Shown here piece after piece: positions 17,000 through 23,984 of a stretch of 64,000 nucleotides of DNA. Source of the stretch: Aedoeadaptatus ivorii (GTDB lineage: Bacteria > Bacillota > Clostridia > Tissierellales > Peptoniphilaceae); assembly GCF_030815095.1 (NCBI RefSeq), contig NZ_JAUSWF010000001.1, positions 62,001 through 126,000 on the forward strand. Direction: 5' to 3'. Every line of letters begins with the position of its first letter. The first letter of the stretch is position 1. A program made the position numbers and the translations under genes. The notes under the pieces are model-generated. The model worked only from the letters and a program-made list of their open reading frames with translations. It had not been told where the DNA came from and ran no database searches.

Positions 17000-18343
17000 T
17001 TGGAAACGAAGACGATATGGAGAGAAACCGAACAGATCGATGCCATCTACGACTTTTCGGAGGGTTATAAGGAATTTTTGAACGCCGCAAAGACCGAGCG
17101 CCTCGCCGCCCGTGCCATTGTCGAAAAGGCGAAGGCACACGGCTTCGAAGAGTTTTCCGAAAAAAAGACCGTATCGCGCGGGGATAAGCTATATGTCTTG
17201 AACAAAGAAAAATCCGTACTGCTCTTTCGGATCGGCGAAGACATAGAGGCGGGCATGCGCATCGTCGCCGCCCACATCGACTCGCCCCGATTGGACATCA
17301 AGGCAAATCCCCTCTATGAAGAGGAGAATTTGGCGCTTTTAAAGACGCACTACTACGGGGGCATTAAGAAATACCAATGGACGACGATCCCCCTCGCCAT
17401 CCACGGCGTAATCTTCAACAAAAAGGGAGAAAAAATCGAGGTAAATATCGGATCCGACAGAGAAGATCCCATCTTTACCGTCACCGACCTCTTGCCGCAC
17501 TTGAGCAAGGAGCAGAACAAAAAGACCCTAGCGGAGGGCATCACCGGCGAAAACCTCAATGTCCTCTTCGGCCATAAGGACGCGAATGACGACGTAAAGG
17601 CCGAAATTCTCGCCCTGTTGAAGGAAAAATACGACATCGAAGAGAAGGATTTTGAAATCGCGGAACTGGAAGTCGTCCCCGCCTTCGAGGCGAGAGATCT
17701 TGGGCTGGACCGCAGCATGATCGGCGCCTACGGACAGGACGACCGCGTCTGCGCCTACGCGGCGATGGAGGCGCTGTTCGCCGCAGAAGATCCCGAAAAG
17801 ACCTGTGTCGCCGTGTTTGCCGACAAGGAAGAGATCGGATCGGTCGGAAATACTTCTATGAGCGCGCGCTATCTGGAAAATGCCGTGGCGGAAATTCTCT
17901 ATGCCATGGGCAAAGACAGCCATATGGCGGTAAAGCGCGCCCTGGCTCGAAGCACCGTACTTTCCGCCGATGTGACCGCCGCCGTCGACCCCAACTATAA
18001 AGATGTAATGGATGCGAAAAATGCGGCGCGCCTGGGCGAAGGCGTATGCCTCATGAAGTATACCGGCGCCCGCGGAAAGAGCGGCACCAACGATGCCAAC
18101 GCGGAATTCCTCTCTGCACTTCGGATGCACTTTTCCAAAGAAGGCATTCGCTGGCAGGTGGGAGAAATGGGCAAAGTCGACCAAGGTGGCGGCGGCACCG
18201 TGGCATTTATCCTGGCGGAGACCGGAGCGGACGTCGTCGACTTGGGCACCGCTCTTCTTTCCATGCACGGGCCCTTTGAAGTCGCATCCAAGGCGGATAT
18301 CTACTCCACCTATCGCGCATACGAATCTTTCCTTCGTATGTAA
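17000..18343 (+). CDS. M18 family aminopeptidase (aspartyl aminopeptidase type)
   Basis: A cytoplasmic metallopeptidase that removes N-terminal, often acidic or hydrophobic, residues. The 447-residue protein carries metal-site segments of the M18 family: MRIVAAHIDSPRLDIK (about residues 80-95), AYGQDDRVCAYAAMEAL, VFADKEEIGSVGNTSM and the C-terminal LLSMHGPFEVASKADI with the last metal-binding His. TTG 17000 was chosen because it follows the previous stop and has AAAGGAC upstream; an in-frame ATG at 16943 would overlap the acyltransferase gene by 41 bp. M18 members form dodecamers. It is the last gene before tRNA-Leu. Confidence 0.92.
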   Translation: METKTIWRETEQIDAIYDFSEGYKEFLNAAKTERLAARAIVEKAKAHGFEEFSEKKTVSRGDKLYVLNKEKSVLLFRIGEDIEAGMRIVAAHIDSPRLDIKANPLYEEENLALLKTHYYGGIKKYQWTTIPLAIHGVIFNKKGEKIEVNIGSDREDPIFTVTDLLPHLSKEQNKKTLAEGITGENLNVLFGHKDANDDVKAEILALLKEKYDIEEKDFEIAELEVVPAFEARDLGLDRSMIGAYGQDDRVCAYAAMEALFAAEDPEKTCVAVFADKEEIGSVGNTSMSARYLENAVAEILYAMGKDSHMAVKRALARSTVLSADVTAAVDPNYKDVMDAKNAARLGEGVCLMKYTGARGKSGTNDANAEFLSALRMHFSKEGIRWQVGEMGKVDQGGGGTVAFILAETGADVVDLGTALLSMHGPFEVASKADIYSTYRAYESFLRM

Positions 18344-18365
18344 TTGACAATTTCAAAATATATCC

Positions 18366-18394
18366 TTTACACGCGGCCGAACCTCTGTTATAAT
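18366..18394 (+). promoter_or_regulatory. Promoter of tRNA-Leu(CAA)
   Basis: -35 TTTACA, 17-bp spacer, -10 TATAAT, ending 17 bp before the tRNA. The same TTTACA/TATAAT pair with a 17-bp spacer precedes the two tRNA-Leu genes at 30.3-30.6 kb. Confidence 0.85.
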
Positions 18395-18411
18395 TACATG
18401 GTATCGGTCGA

Positions 18412-18498
18412 GCCGGAGTGATGGAATCGGCAGACGTACTGGACTCAAAATCCAGCGGTGGCAACACCGTGCGGGTTCAAGTCCCGCCTCCGGCACCA
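18412..18498 (+). tRNA. tRNA-Leu (anticodon CAA)
   Basis: An 87-base class II tRNA with a long variable arm (CGGTGGCAACACCG). The acceptor stem GCCGGAG pairs with CTCCGGC, followed by A and an encoded CCA. The anticodon loop is CTCAAAA. A decayed prophage starts right after its terminator, and tRNA-Leu genes are common phage attachment sites. Confidence 0.97.
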
Positions 18499-18507
18499 AT
18501 GATACAA

Positions 18508-18548
18508 ACGGCTAAATTGCGCTAACGTTGCAATTTAGCCGTTTTTTA
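18508..18548 (+). terminator. Terminator of tRNA-Leu(CAA)
   Basis: AACGGCTAAATTGC, loop, GCAATTTAGCCGTT followed by T residues. The T run overlaps the broken end of the integrase pseudogene. Confidence 0.9.
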
Positions 18549-18552
18549 ATGC
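18543..18552. repeat. Left copy of a 10-bp direct repeat at the prophage remnant boundary
   Basis: TTTTTAATGC occurs here, where the integrase fragment ends, and again at 24117-24126, where the scaffold fragment ends. A looser match continues for about 9 more bases (tca/attttg against ccag/attttg). It may mark an attachment core or a deletion junction; chance is possible for so short and AT-rich a repeat. Confidence 0.4.
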
Positions 18553-18881
18553 TCAATTTTGACGCCATCAGCGGGATTCGTGTCGATAATATCCAGGTAG
18601 ATCGCTTAATTCAGCAGAGCTATGAGGGCGTCTTGGTAATGTTTTGTGGTTTTTGACGAAAGAGGTTTTCCTGTCGCCTTGCTTACCATCCTTTGCAATC
18701 GCCTTATAAATTCAATGATATGGGTACGTTTGATATCCACGATGCATATAGATTCAAAGTAATCCGTGCCTCGCTTCGATAGGTAGTTATAACAGTGTAT
18801 AGTGCGAGGCTCGACTTCACGATCGTAGAGTAAGAGTTTTGCAAACTCTGCGCAGGTGGCTTTGCTATAATCTTCTAGCAT
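18546..18881 (-). pseudogene. Phage integrase (tyrosine recombinase), N-terminal remnant
   Basis: The open part (18881 to a stop at 18606) encodes 91 residues resembling the SAM-like core-binding domain of phage integrases (FIRRLQRMV then SSKTTKHYQDALIALLN). After the TAA the same frame continues AIYLDIIDTNPADGVKIEH, which is what follows in intact integrases (the ..NPA.. segment). So the internal stop is a nonsense mutation. The catalytic C-terminal domain (Arg, His, Arg, Tyr) is absent: the frame ends in the tRNA-Leu terminator. The element can no longer excise by itself. It lies next to tRNA-Leu, the usual position of an integrase. Confidence 0.8.
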
Positions 18882-19065
18882 GTCATCTTTTACAAGTAGA
18901 TCATGGTGAGTTTAGTCTCAAGTATGATAAAGCCAAGTACTATGAAGTGGATTGCAACGATGTGCCGCTTTAATCGTGAGTATATCGTGCGATAACTTAA
19001 GTATAATTACAAAAATCAGCAGTTTAATCGCGCGACAATCGTGTGAATATGTAGAAAGGGAAAAG
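18882..19065. other. Degenerate phage sequence between integrase and late regulator
   Basis: No complete gene is seen. A short plus-strand frame ends at 18972 with DKAKYYEVDCNDVPL and looks like the C-terminal stub of a lost protein. The rest is AT-rich and shows only a possible ribosome site before 19066. Confidence 0.4.
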
Positions 19066-19112
19066 GTGGATAAACAGCAGCTTGCACAGTATCGGGATCT
19101 AAAAAGGAGATT

Positions 19113-19472
19113 GTGCGAATAAAAAAGCTAAGTCGGCCGGTGCGCGATCGTGTGCGGGCTTCTAACCCTCACTTTCCTTATCAAGAGATCCACATACAAA
19201 TTGAAGGCGAAGACAGTGGCCCGTACAAGCGGCAATTAGAAAGGATCTTGCAAAAAAGAAAAGCGGAATGCGCAAAGATGGCTCTGGAAGTGGAGTCATT
19301 TATTGCGTCTATACCGGATAGCCGGACACGGATGATCTTTGAGAGGCGTTATATTGATGGGTGGACTTGGACCAAAACATCGATGTACATAGGGAGCGCA
19401 AACGAAGCAACAGCAAGATCCATTCACGATCGTTATTTGAATTGGTTTTCCAGTGACTGTTTGGATAAATAA
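19113..19472 (+). pseudogene. DUF1492/ArpU-like phage late-gene regulator, 5' frameshift
   Basis: The 119-residue frame resembles small sigma-like phage proteins (DUF1492/ArpU type): a coiled N-terminal half (KRQLERILQKRKAECAKM) and a helix-turn-helix-like end (RMIFERRYIDGWTWTKTSMY). The GTG start at 19113 has poor spacing to AAGGAG. Upstream, GTG 19066 has a good ribosome site and opens VDKQQLAQYRDLK in another frame, which is the usual N-terminus of this family. The frames meet at a run of five A residues near 19101-19105; one extra A would restore a single protein. So the gene is probably frameshifted (19066-19472 in full). Confidence 0.65.
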
Positions 19473-19484
19473 TTTCTAGATTCC

Positions 19485-19513
19485 TTGATCATCATAAACA
19501 CTTGGTATATAAT
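19485..19513 (+). promoter_or_regulatory. Promoter of the HigBA module
   Basis: -35 TTGATC, 17-bp spacer, -10 TATAAT. The -10 box is partly covered by the palindrome at 19511-19541, as expected for an autoregulated toxin-antitoxin promoter. Confidence 0.7.
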
Positions 19514-19541
19514 AATATTAACCTATGGGGTTAATATTATT
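19511..19541. promoter_or_regulatory. Operator-like palindrome of the HigBA module
   Basis: AATAATATTAACC and its exact inverse GGTTAATATTATT are separated by 5 bases, between the -10 box and the toxin start codon. The HTH antitoxin encoded downstream is the natural candidate to bind it. Confidence 0.65.
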
Positions 19542-19554
19542 AAGGGGTGAACCG

Positions 19555-19851
19555 TTGCAGATAGGCTATAAAACCAAAAAGCTAAAGAGAATTTGTACAA
19601 AATATGCAATTGCAAATAAAGAATATGGACCAGAAATGGCAATAAAAATACATCAACGTGTCAATGAAATTGAAGCTGTAGATACGGTTCATACCTTGGT
19701 TCAGTTTAGAATTGGACGGTGTCACGCCTTAAAAGGAAGACGAGAAGGGGAGTATGCTGTTGATCTAGTCCATCCGTTTCGACTAATTTTCACGGTGAAA
19801 AAAGATAAAATGATGATAGCACGAATTGAAGAGATAGTGGACTATCATTAG
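19555..19851 (+). CDS. higB: HigB-type toxin (RelE superfamily killer protein)
   Basis: A 98-residue protein of the HigB/RelE fold, which usually cleaves mRNA at the ribosome. It starts LQIGYKTKKLKRICTKYAIA. It has the conserved C-terminal half, with LVQFRIGRCHALKGRREGEYAVDL, HPFRLIFTV and the final IARIEEIVDYH. TTG 19555 follows AAGGGGTG with normal spacing; the upstream ATG at 19525 lies in the operator and would add ten residues. The gene is 17 bp upstream of the antitoxin gene, toxin first, the usual higBA order. It is AT-rich compared with the flanking host genes, a sign of transfer. Confidence 0.88.
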   Translation: MQIGYKTKKLKRICTKYAIANKEYGPEMAIKIHQRVNEIEAVDTVHTLVQFRIGRCHALKGRREGEYAVDLVHPFRLIFTVKKDKMMIARIEEIVDYH

Positions 19852-19868
19852 AACTTTGGAGGTGAAAA

Positions 19869-20915
19869 ATGATAAGCAAAAATTATATAGCAATTCCGCC
19901 TGGCGCTACCATTAAAGAGCAACTTGAAGACAGAGGTATGATTCAAAGAGATTTTGCATCTCGCATGAACCTATCGGAGAAGCATGTATCTAAATTAATT
20001 AATGGACAGTCTCAACTAACCCAAGACGTTGCTTATCGTTTGGAAATGGTACTAGGGATTCCCGCAAGTTTCTGGAATAATTTAGAGTCCATCTATAGAC
20101 AGAACCTTACGAAGGTTGAGAAAGAAAACGAAATGGATCAAGATATAGAGATTTCAAGAAAAATATCATATAATGAAATCTCTAAATTAGGTTGGATTGA
20201 AGAAACTAGAAAGCCAAAAGAGCGTGTTGTTAATCTCAGAAAGTTTTTTGAGATTACAACTTTAGAATTGCTTGCTGAAAACGCACCTATGCAAATTGCG
20301 TGTAGAAAATTAAATGAAGCCAACAAAGAAGATCTTAATTTGTTAGTATGGGCTCAAAAGGCTAAATTAGAAGCTAGGAATATACCAGTTAAACCGATTA
20401 ATATAGATGGTTTAAAACGAAGCTTAAATGAAATTAGGGCGTTAACAACTTCTAAAGATTCGCACTTTAGTATAGATCTTCAACAAAAATTGGCGAACCT
20501 TGGGATTGCGCTGGTTTATTTGCCGCATTTACCGGGCTCTTTTCTTCATGGCGCTACGTTCTACGATTCCAAAAAAATCGTTATCGGTTTAACGTTACGA
20601 GGTAAAGATGCAGACAGGTTCTGGTTTAGTCTATTTCATGAGATAGGCCATATCATACTAGGACACATTAATGATAATTTGGGATTAACCGAACATCATG
20701 AATACGAGGCAGATGTTTTTGCCAGAGATATCTTAATTCCGCCGGATGAATATGATCTCTATATTCAAAACCATGATATTGGTTATGACACCGTAAAGAA
20801 TTTTGCAGAAAAAATTAATATCTCACCGGGGGTGGTTGTAGGTAGATTGCAAAAAGAAGGAAAAATCGGTTATAATCAGTTGAATGATTTGAAGATTAGG
20901 TATGATTTCAATTAA
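19869..20915 (+). CDS. higA: HigA-like antitoxin with HTH and ImmA/IrrE metallopeptidase domain
   Basis: A 348-residue fusion. Residues about 10-75 are an XRE helix-turn-helix of the HigA kind (IPPGATIKEQLEDRGMIQRD, then LSEKHVSKLINGQ). The second half is an ImmA/IrrE zinc-peptidase domain with HEIGH (H257, E258, H261) and a downstream EYEADVFARDILIP, which supplies the third ligand in this family. The ribosome site is GGAGGTGAAAA. It should neutralise the upstream toxin and repress the shared promoter. The peptidase domain might cleave a repressor or the antitoxin itself; this is inference. AT-rich, like the toxin gene. Confidence 0.88.
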   Translation: MISKNYIAIPPGATIKEQLEDRGMIQRDFASRMNLSEKHVSKLINGQSQLTQDVAYRLEMVLGIPASFWNNLESIYRQNLTKVEKENEMDQDIEISRKISYNEISKLGWIEETRKPKERVVNLRKFFEITTLELLAENAPMQIACRKLNEANKEDLNLLVWAQKAKLEARNIPVKPINIDGLKRSLNEIRALTTSKDSHFSIDLQQKLANLGIALVYLPHLPGSFLHGATFYDSKKIVIGLTLRGKDADRFWFSLFHEIGHIILGHINDNLGLTEHHEYEADVFARDILIPPDEYDLYIQNHDIGYDTVKNFAEKINISPGVVVGRLQKEGKIGYNQLNDLKIRYDFN

Positions 20916-20943
20916 ATGACAGGAAGATATTAAGGTTTTTTAT

Positions 20944-20983
20944 AGGGAGATCTGAATTGTTTCAGCATCTCCCGTTTTTTAGG
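20944..20983 (+). terminator. Terminator after the HigBA module
   Basis: GGGAGATCTGAA, short loop, TTTCAGCATCTCCC, then GTTTTTTA. It isolates the module from the phage head genes. The remaining bases to 21106 show no gene. Confidence 0.75.
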
Positions 20984-21106
20984 TCTATTTTTAACTTTGC
21001 ATGTTTTGCAGGGTTTTTCCATGAGACAATTGTATTGTAGATAACTATATATATTTCTTGCGTCCTTGTTGGGGGCGTTTTTTATGCAGATTTTTAGAGG
21101 GGTGAG

Positions 21107-21811
21107 GTGATTGACGCGCAAAAGAAAAATGTATGTGAAGCAAAGACGCGAACGGGCACACCATGTAAAAAGCGGTCGAATGGGAGCAGATCATCCGAGT
21201 ACTGGCCGCTGTTAGTTACATGGTGGATCGAGTATAGAGCCGAAGCCAGAAAGTATGCGAAGAAGCAAGAATGCGGAGAAGCATGGCTTGTTTGCGAAAG
21301 TGTTGCCCGAAGAAATGATGGAGCCTATGATTTGATCGTGGAGTTTATGGACAAGCCCGATGGCGATGCGACGCAAGAGCACCTGATTAATCGGCTGGAG
21401 ACGCTGATTTTTAATTTGTCGATGGTGGCCAATATCAACGACAAGGATTTCGGGGCATCCAGTGGGATTGCTTTGCGGTATAAGCTGCAGAGCATGAGTA
21501 ATCTCGCCAATACAAAGGAGAGAAAGTTTACGAAAGGCTTTCGTCGCCGTTATCGGTTGATCGCGGTGCTTGCCAATACGGCGATCGCACCCGAAGATCT
21601 AGCCGGACTGCACTTTATATTCACGCGAAACACGCCTGCGAATCTGCTTGAGGAAGCGCAAACGGCCAACTTGCTGACGGGTCTTGTGAGCGATGAGACA
21701 GCGCTAAATAGCCTATCGATTATTAAGGATGCGAAGGCGGAGATGAAGCGGATTCAGGAAGAAGAGGCACCGCTGCCGACGTTTGATGCGGAAATGAACG
21801 CCGATGAATAG
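21107..21811 (+). pseudogene. Composite fragment: phage HGGxxTG-like start fused to portal protein C-terminus
   Basis: The 234-residue frame looks like a deletion chimera. Residues 8-25 (VCEAKTRTGTPCKKRSNG) resemble the start of HGGxxTG-type small terminase proteins, but the rest of that domain is missing. A middle part of about 50 residues (Trp-rich, then Lys-rich) is unrecognised. From about residue 75 the sequence (GDATQEHLINRLETLIFNL, then GIALRYKLQSM and TKGFRRRYRLI) matches the C-terminal part of SPP1-type portal proteins. A normal portal is about 450 residues. TTG 21107 follows GGGGTGAGG. It overlaps the next gene by 8 bp, as portal and minor head genes often do. Large terminase is gone. 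Confidence 0.6.
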
Positions 21812-23333
21812 AGATGAATTTATAAAGCGTCAGTTTGCGTATACTAAAGCAAGGGAAGCGGAACATTTTGATCAGGTGATTCGCGATGATCTGGCATACA
21901 AAGAGGCGCTAACGAAGCTGTACGAAGATACCGCGAAGGATATGCTAAAGACAGTAGAAAGTCTATATACGCGGTATGCCTTATCTGAAGGGGTTCCGAT
22001 CGAGGAGGCAAAAAAACGGATCACCAAGTTCGATGCGGCGGGATTTGCAGAAAAAGCGCAGAAGTTGGTGGAAGCGAAAGATTTCAGCGAAGAGGCCAAT
22101 CGGCAGTTGAGGCTATATAACTTAAAGATGCGCGTTTCCCGGCTGCAAATGATGGAACACGAGATGCGCCTGGAGACCATTGGTCTGGCCGACAAAGAAG
22201 AAAAGATGCTTAAAGAGCGATTACACGAAGCATATGCAGAAGAAGTCGAAAGACAAGCGGACATTCTGGGCCTTCGAAAAGGAACAAGAGAAAAGATATT
22301 AAAACGAGCCGATCGGGTCATCAATGGGGACTTTCGATCGGCTCGTTTTAGTAGTCGGATATGGGCAAGTCAACACGATCTACAGGCGAAGCTGGAGCGC
22401 GGGCTTACGCGGTCGCTCCTTCGGGGAGAGAACCCAAAAGTCTGGGCGCGGGAAATGCGAACTCTGGTACGGAAAAATATGGCAGATACGGGAAGGGAAA
22501 ACGCGCTGTATGCCGCCAATCGATTGGCCATTACAGAAACCTCCAGGGTGATGAATGAGGCGCGGATCAGCGCTCTTACCGAAGCGGGGTTTAATGCCTA
22601 TGTGTGGATTTGTGAACCCGGTGCGTGCCATATTTGCGCACCGTACGATGGCGAAGTTTTTTCGTTGGCGAAAGGAAATATTGGCGAGAACGTGCCGCCG
22701 ATGCATCCATTCTGCAAATGTTCGATAGCCGGATTTTATGAATATGATCCGGATGAGAGTATTTTCCAAGTTGTAGAAGATGAATTGATGGAAAAAATTC
22801 AAGAAGATCATGACTTGGTGTATGACCAATTACCTGAAGATGAACGCAATGTGCTGACAGAGTATATGCTGGATGGATATATAAAAATAAATCAGCAGTT
22901 AAATCGACCACAGGAAATAGATGCAAAGACAAAGTCTAGAATCGAAGTATTAGATGCCACTTTAGACAAGTTTAGTACAGAGGAAAGTATTCTTGTTTAT
23001 AGAGGGGCGAAGCGAGAAATTTATGAGGGGCACAGTATCGGGGAAATTATTACTGAAAAGGGGTTCCTTTCAACTTCTGTAGAACGCAGAATCGCAAAAA
23101 CATTTCCAAAAGCCACAGAAGAGGGAAAGAAAGTGCTCTTCGAAATACGGGTGCCCAGAGGCAAGAATGGTGCTTATATCGGCTGGAACTCGCCCTATGG
23201 GGAGAATGAGTATATATTGAAAAGGGGTAGCCAATTTGAGATAATAAACATCAACAAGGAAGAAAATGTTCCTGTGTATACTTTACGAATGCTAAAAAAG
23301 GAGGTTGAAGATGGATCAAAAAGAGACGAGTAA
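21804..23333 (+). CDS. Phage minor head protein (MuF/SPP1 gp7-like) fused to ADP-ribosyltransferase domain
   Basis: A 509-residue protein. Residues 1-320 are a MuF-type head morphogenesis protein: long charged helices, then ANRLAITETSRVMNEAR and the cysteine motif CEPGACHICAPYDGEVF with PPMHPFCKC. Such proteins sit near the portal and can enter the host with the DNA. Residues about 345-500 form a mono-ADP-ribosyltransferase of the R-S-E class: VYRGAK (R400), FLSTS (S423-T-S) and the ENE pair (E467, E469) before YILKRGSQFEI. All three catalytic marks are intact. The toxin part is more AT-rich than the head part, suggesting a separate origin. It overlaps the next small gene. Confidence 0.85.
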   Translation: MNRDEFIKRQFAYTKAREAEHFDQVIRDDLAYKEALTKLYEDTAKDMLKTVESLYTRYALSEGVPIEEAKKRITKFDAAGFAEKAQKLVEAKDFSEEANRQLRLYNLKMRVSRLQMMEHEMRLETIGLADKEEKMLKERLHEAYAEEVERQADILGLRKGTREKILKRADRVINGDFRSARFSSRIWASQHDLQAKLERGLTRSLLRGENPKVWAREMRTLVRKNMADTGRENALYAANRLAITETSRVMNEARISALTEAGFNAYVWICEPGACHICAPYDGEVFSLAKGNIGENVPPMHPFCKCSIAGFYEYDPDESIFQVVEDELMEKIQEDHDLVYDQLPEDERNVLTEYMLDGYIKINQQLNRPQEIDAKTKSRIEVLDATLDKFSTEESILVYRGAKREIYEGHSIGEIITEKGFLSTSVERRIAKTFPKATEEGKKVLFEIRVPRGKNGAYIGWNSPYGENEYILKRGSQFEIININKEENVPVYTLRMLKKEVEDGSKRDE

Positions 23334-23493
23334 CCCAACTTTAACACCCGAGCTAAGAGAAGAAATCAAACAAAGAATCAGAAATTTCCAAGAAAGGATG
23401 AAAGAAAATCCGGAACTGGCGCGAATACATTACGAAAGAAGGATGTCGATGGACACGCATCCGGTGTTTACCAAAAAAGAGAAAAATAAATAA
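23311..23493 (+). CDS. Small charged protein overlapping the ADP-ribosyltransferase gene
   Basis: A 60-residue, highly charged protein (MDQKETSNPTLTPELREEI and onward; many Lys, Arg and Glu; no Cys) predicted to be mostly helical. The ATG at 23311 lies inside the toxin gene behind a strong AAGGAGGTTGAAG, so the two genes are translated together. A terminator follows. I do not recognise the family. The position suggests a partner of the toxin domain, for example an immunity factor, but this is a guess from context only. Confidence 0.65.
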   Translation: MDQKETSNPTLTPELREEIKQRIRNFQERMKENPELARIHYERRMSMDTHPVFTKKEKNK

Positions 23494-23498
23494 GATTT

Positions 23499-23526
23499 AA
23501 GGCATCCCGGCGGATGCCTTTTTTAG
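23499..23526 (+). terminator. Terminator after the small overlapping gene
   Basis: AAGGCATCC, loop CGGC, GGATGCCTTTTTT, 5 bp after the stop codon. Confidence 0.85.
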
Positions 23527-23532
23527 TGAATT

Positions 23533-23790
23533 ATGAAGCTGACGATTAAGAAGTGTACAAATCTTGAACGCCCGTGGTTATTGAAGCGTGAAGGCGGTCA
23601 GTACACACAGCACGCACATTTTTTCACTAGAAAAGAAGCGAAGTGTTGTAGACGGCTGATTGACCAGCGAAGGTATCCATACGAGAAGAAATACAAGATT
23701 GCCATGCAAAGAATTTTAGACGAGGAAGAGTTTAAAGCGCTGCAGAAAAAGCAGCGTTATTTTAATGTGCAAAAAGGTCCCCGCAAATGA
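23533..23790 (+). CDS. Hypothetical phage protein, 85 residues
   Basis: A basic, Lys/Arg/Gln-rich protein with no recognised family (starts MKLTIKKCTNLERPW; ends KALQKKQRYFNVQKGPRK). The ATG has only a weak ribosome site, since it follows directly after a terminator. The gene ends ATGA exactly where a structured RNA begins. It is probably a small prophage gene kept in place between head genes. Confidence 0.5.
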   Translation: MKLTIKKCTNLERPWLLKREGGQYTQHAHFFTRKEAKCCRRLIDQRRYPYEKKYKIAMQRILDEEEFKALQKKQRYFNVQKGPRK

Positions 23791-23980
23791 GAGGGTCCCG
23801 GGCAAGACCTTAAACTGCCCCGACACCTCCTTTCTTTATAGAACGGCCGGAGGGATGGGGCTCCGGCCGCGCGGATAGAAGAGTAGACTTCGGTGCAACT
23901 CCGGGGCTATCCTTGCCCAAGCGTTGAAGGCGTAAAAAGCTACGGGAAGTTAAGCATTGCAACTTAAAACTATGGGAGGC
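23791..23980 (+). ncRNA. Structured RNA resembling HEARO / omega RNA, no nuclease gene nearby
   Basis: A 190-base non-coding stretch with strong pairing. GGGCAAG (23800-23806) pairs with CTTGCCC (23912-23918). A 9-bp hairpin is formed by CGGCCGGAG (23844-23852) and CTCCGGCCG (23861-23869). GATAG (23874-23878) pairs with CTATC (23907-23911), and AAGTT (23947-23951) with AACTT (23961-23965). The 3' part, with CGGGAAGTTAAGC and GCAACTTAA, resembles from memory the conserved end of HEARO RNAs, now known as guide-RNA scaffolds of IscB/IsrB. The RNA begins right after ATGA (23787-23790), a reported HEARO insertion context. No HNH/RuvC gene is adjacent. Alternative: a phage head-gene leader RNA. Confidence 0.5.
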
Positions 23981-23984
23981 AGAC

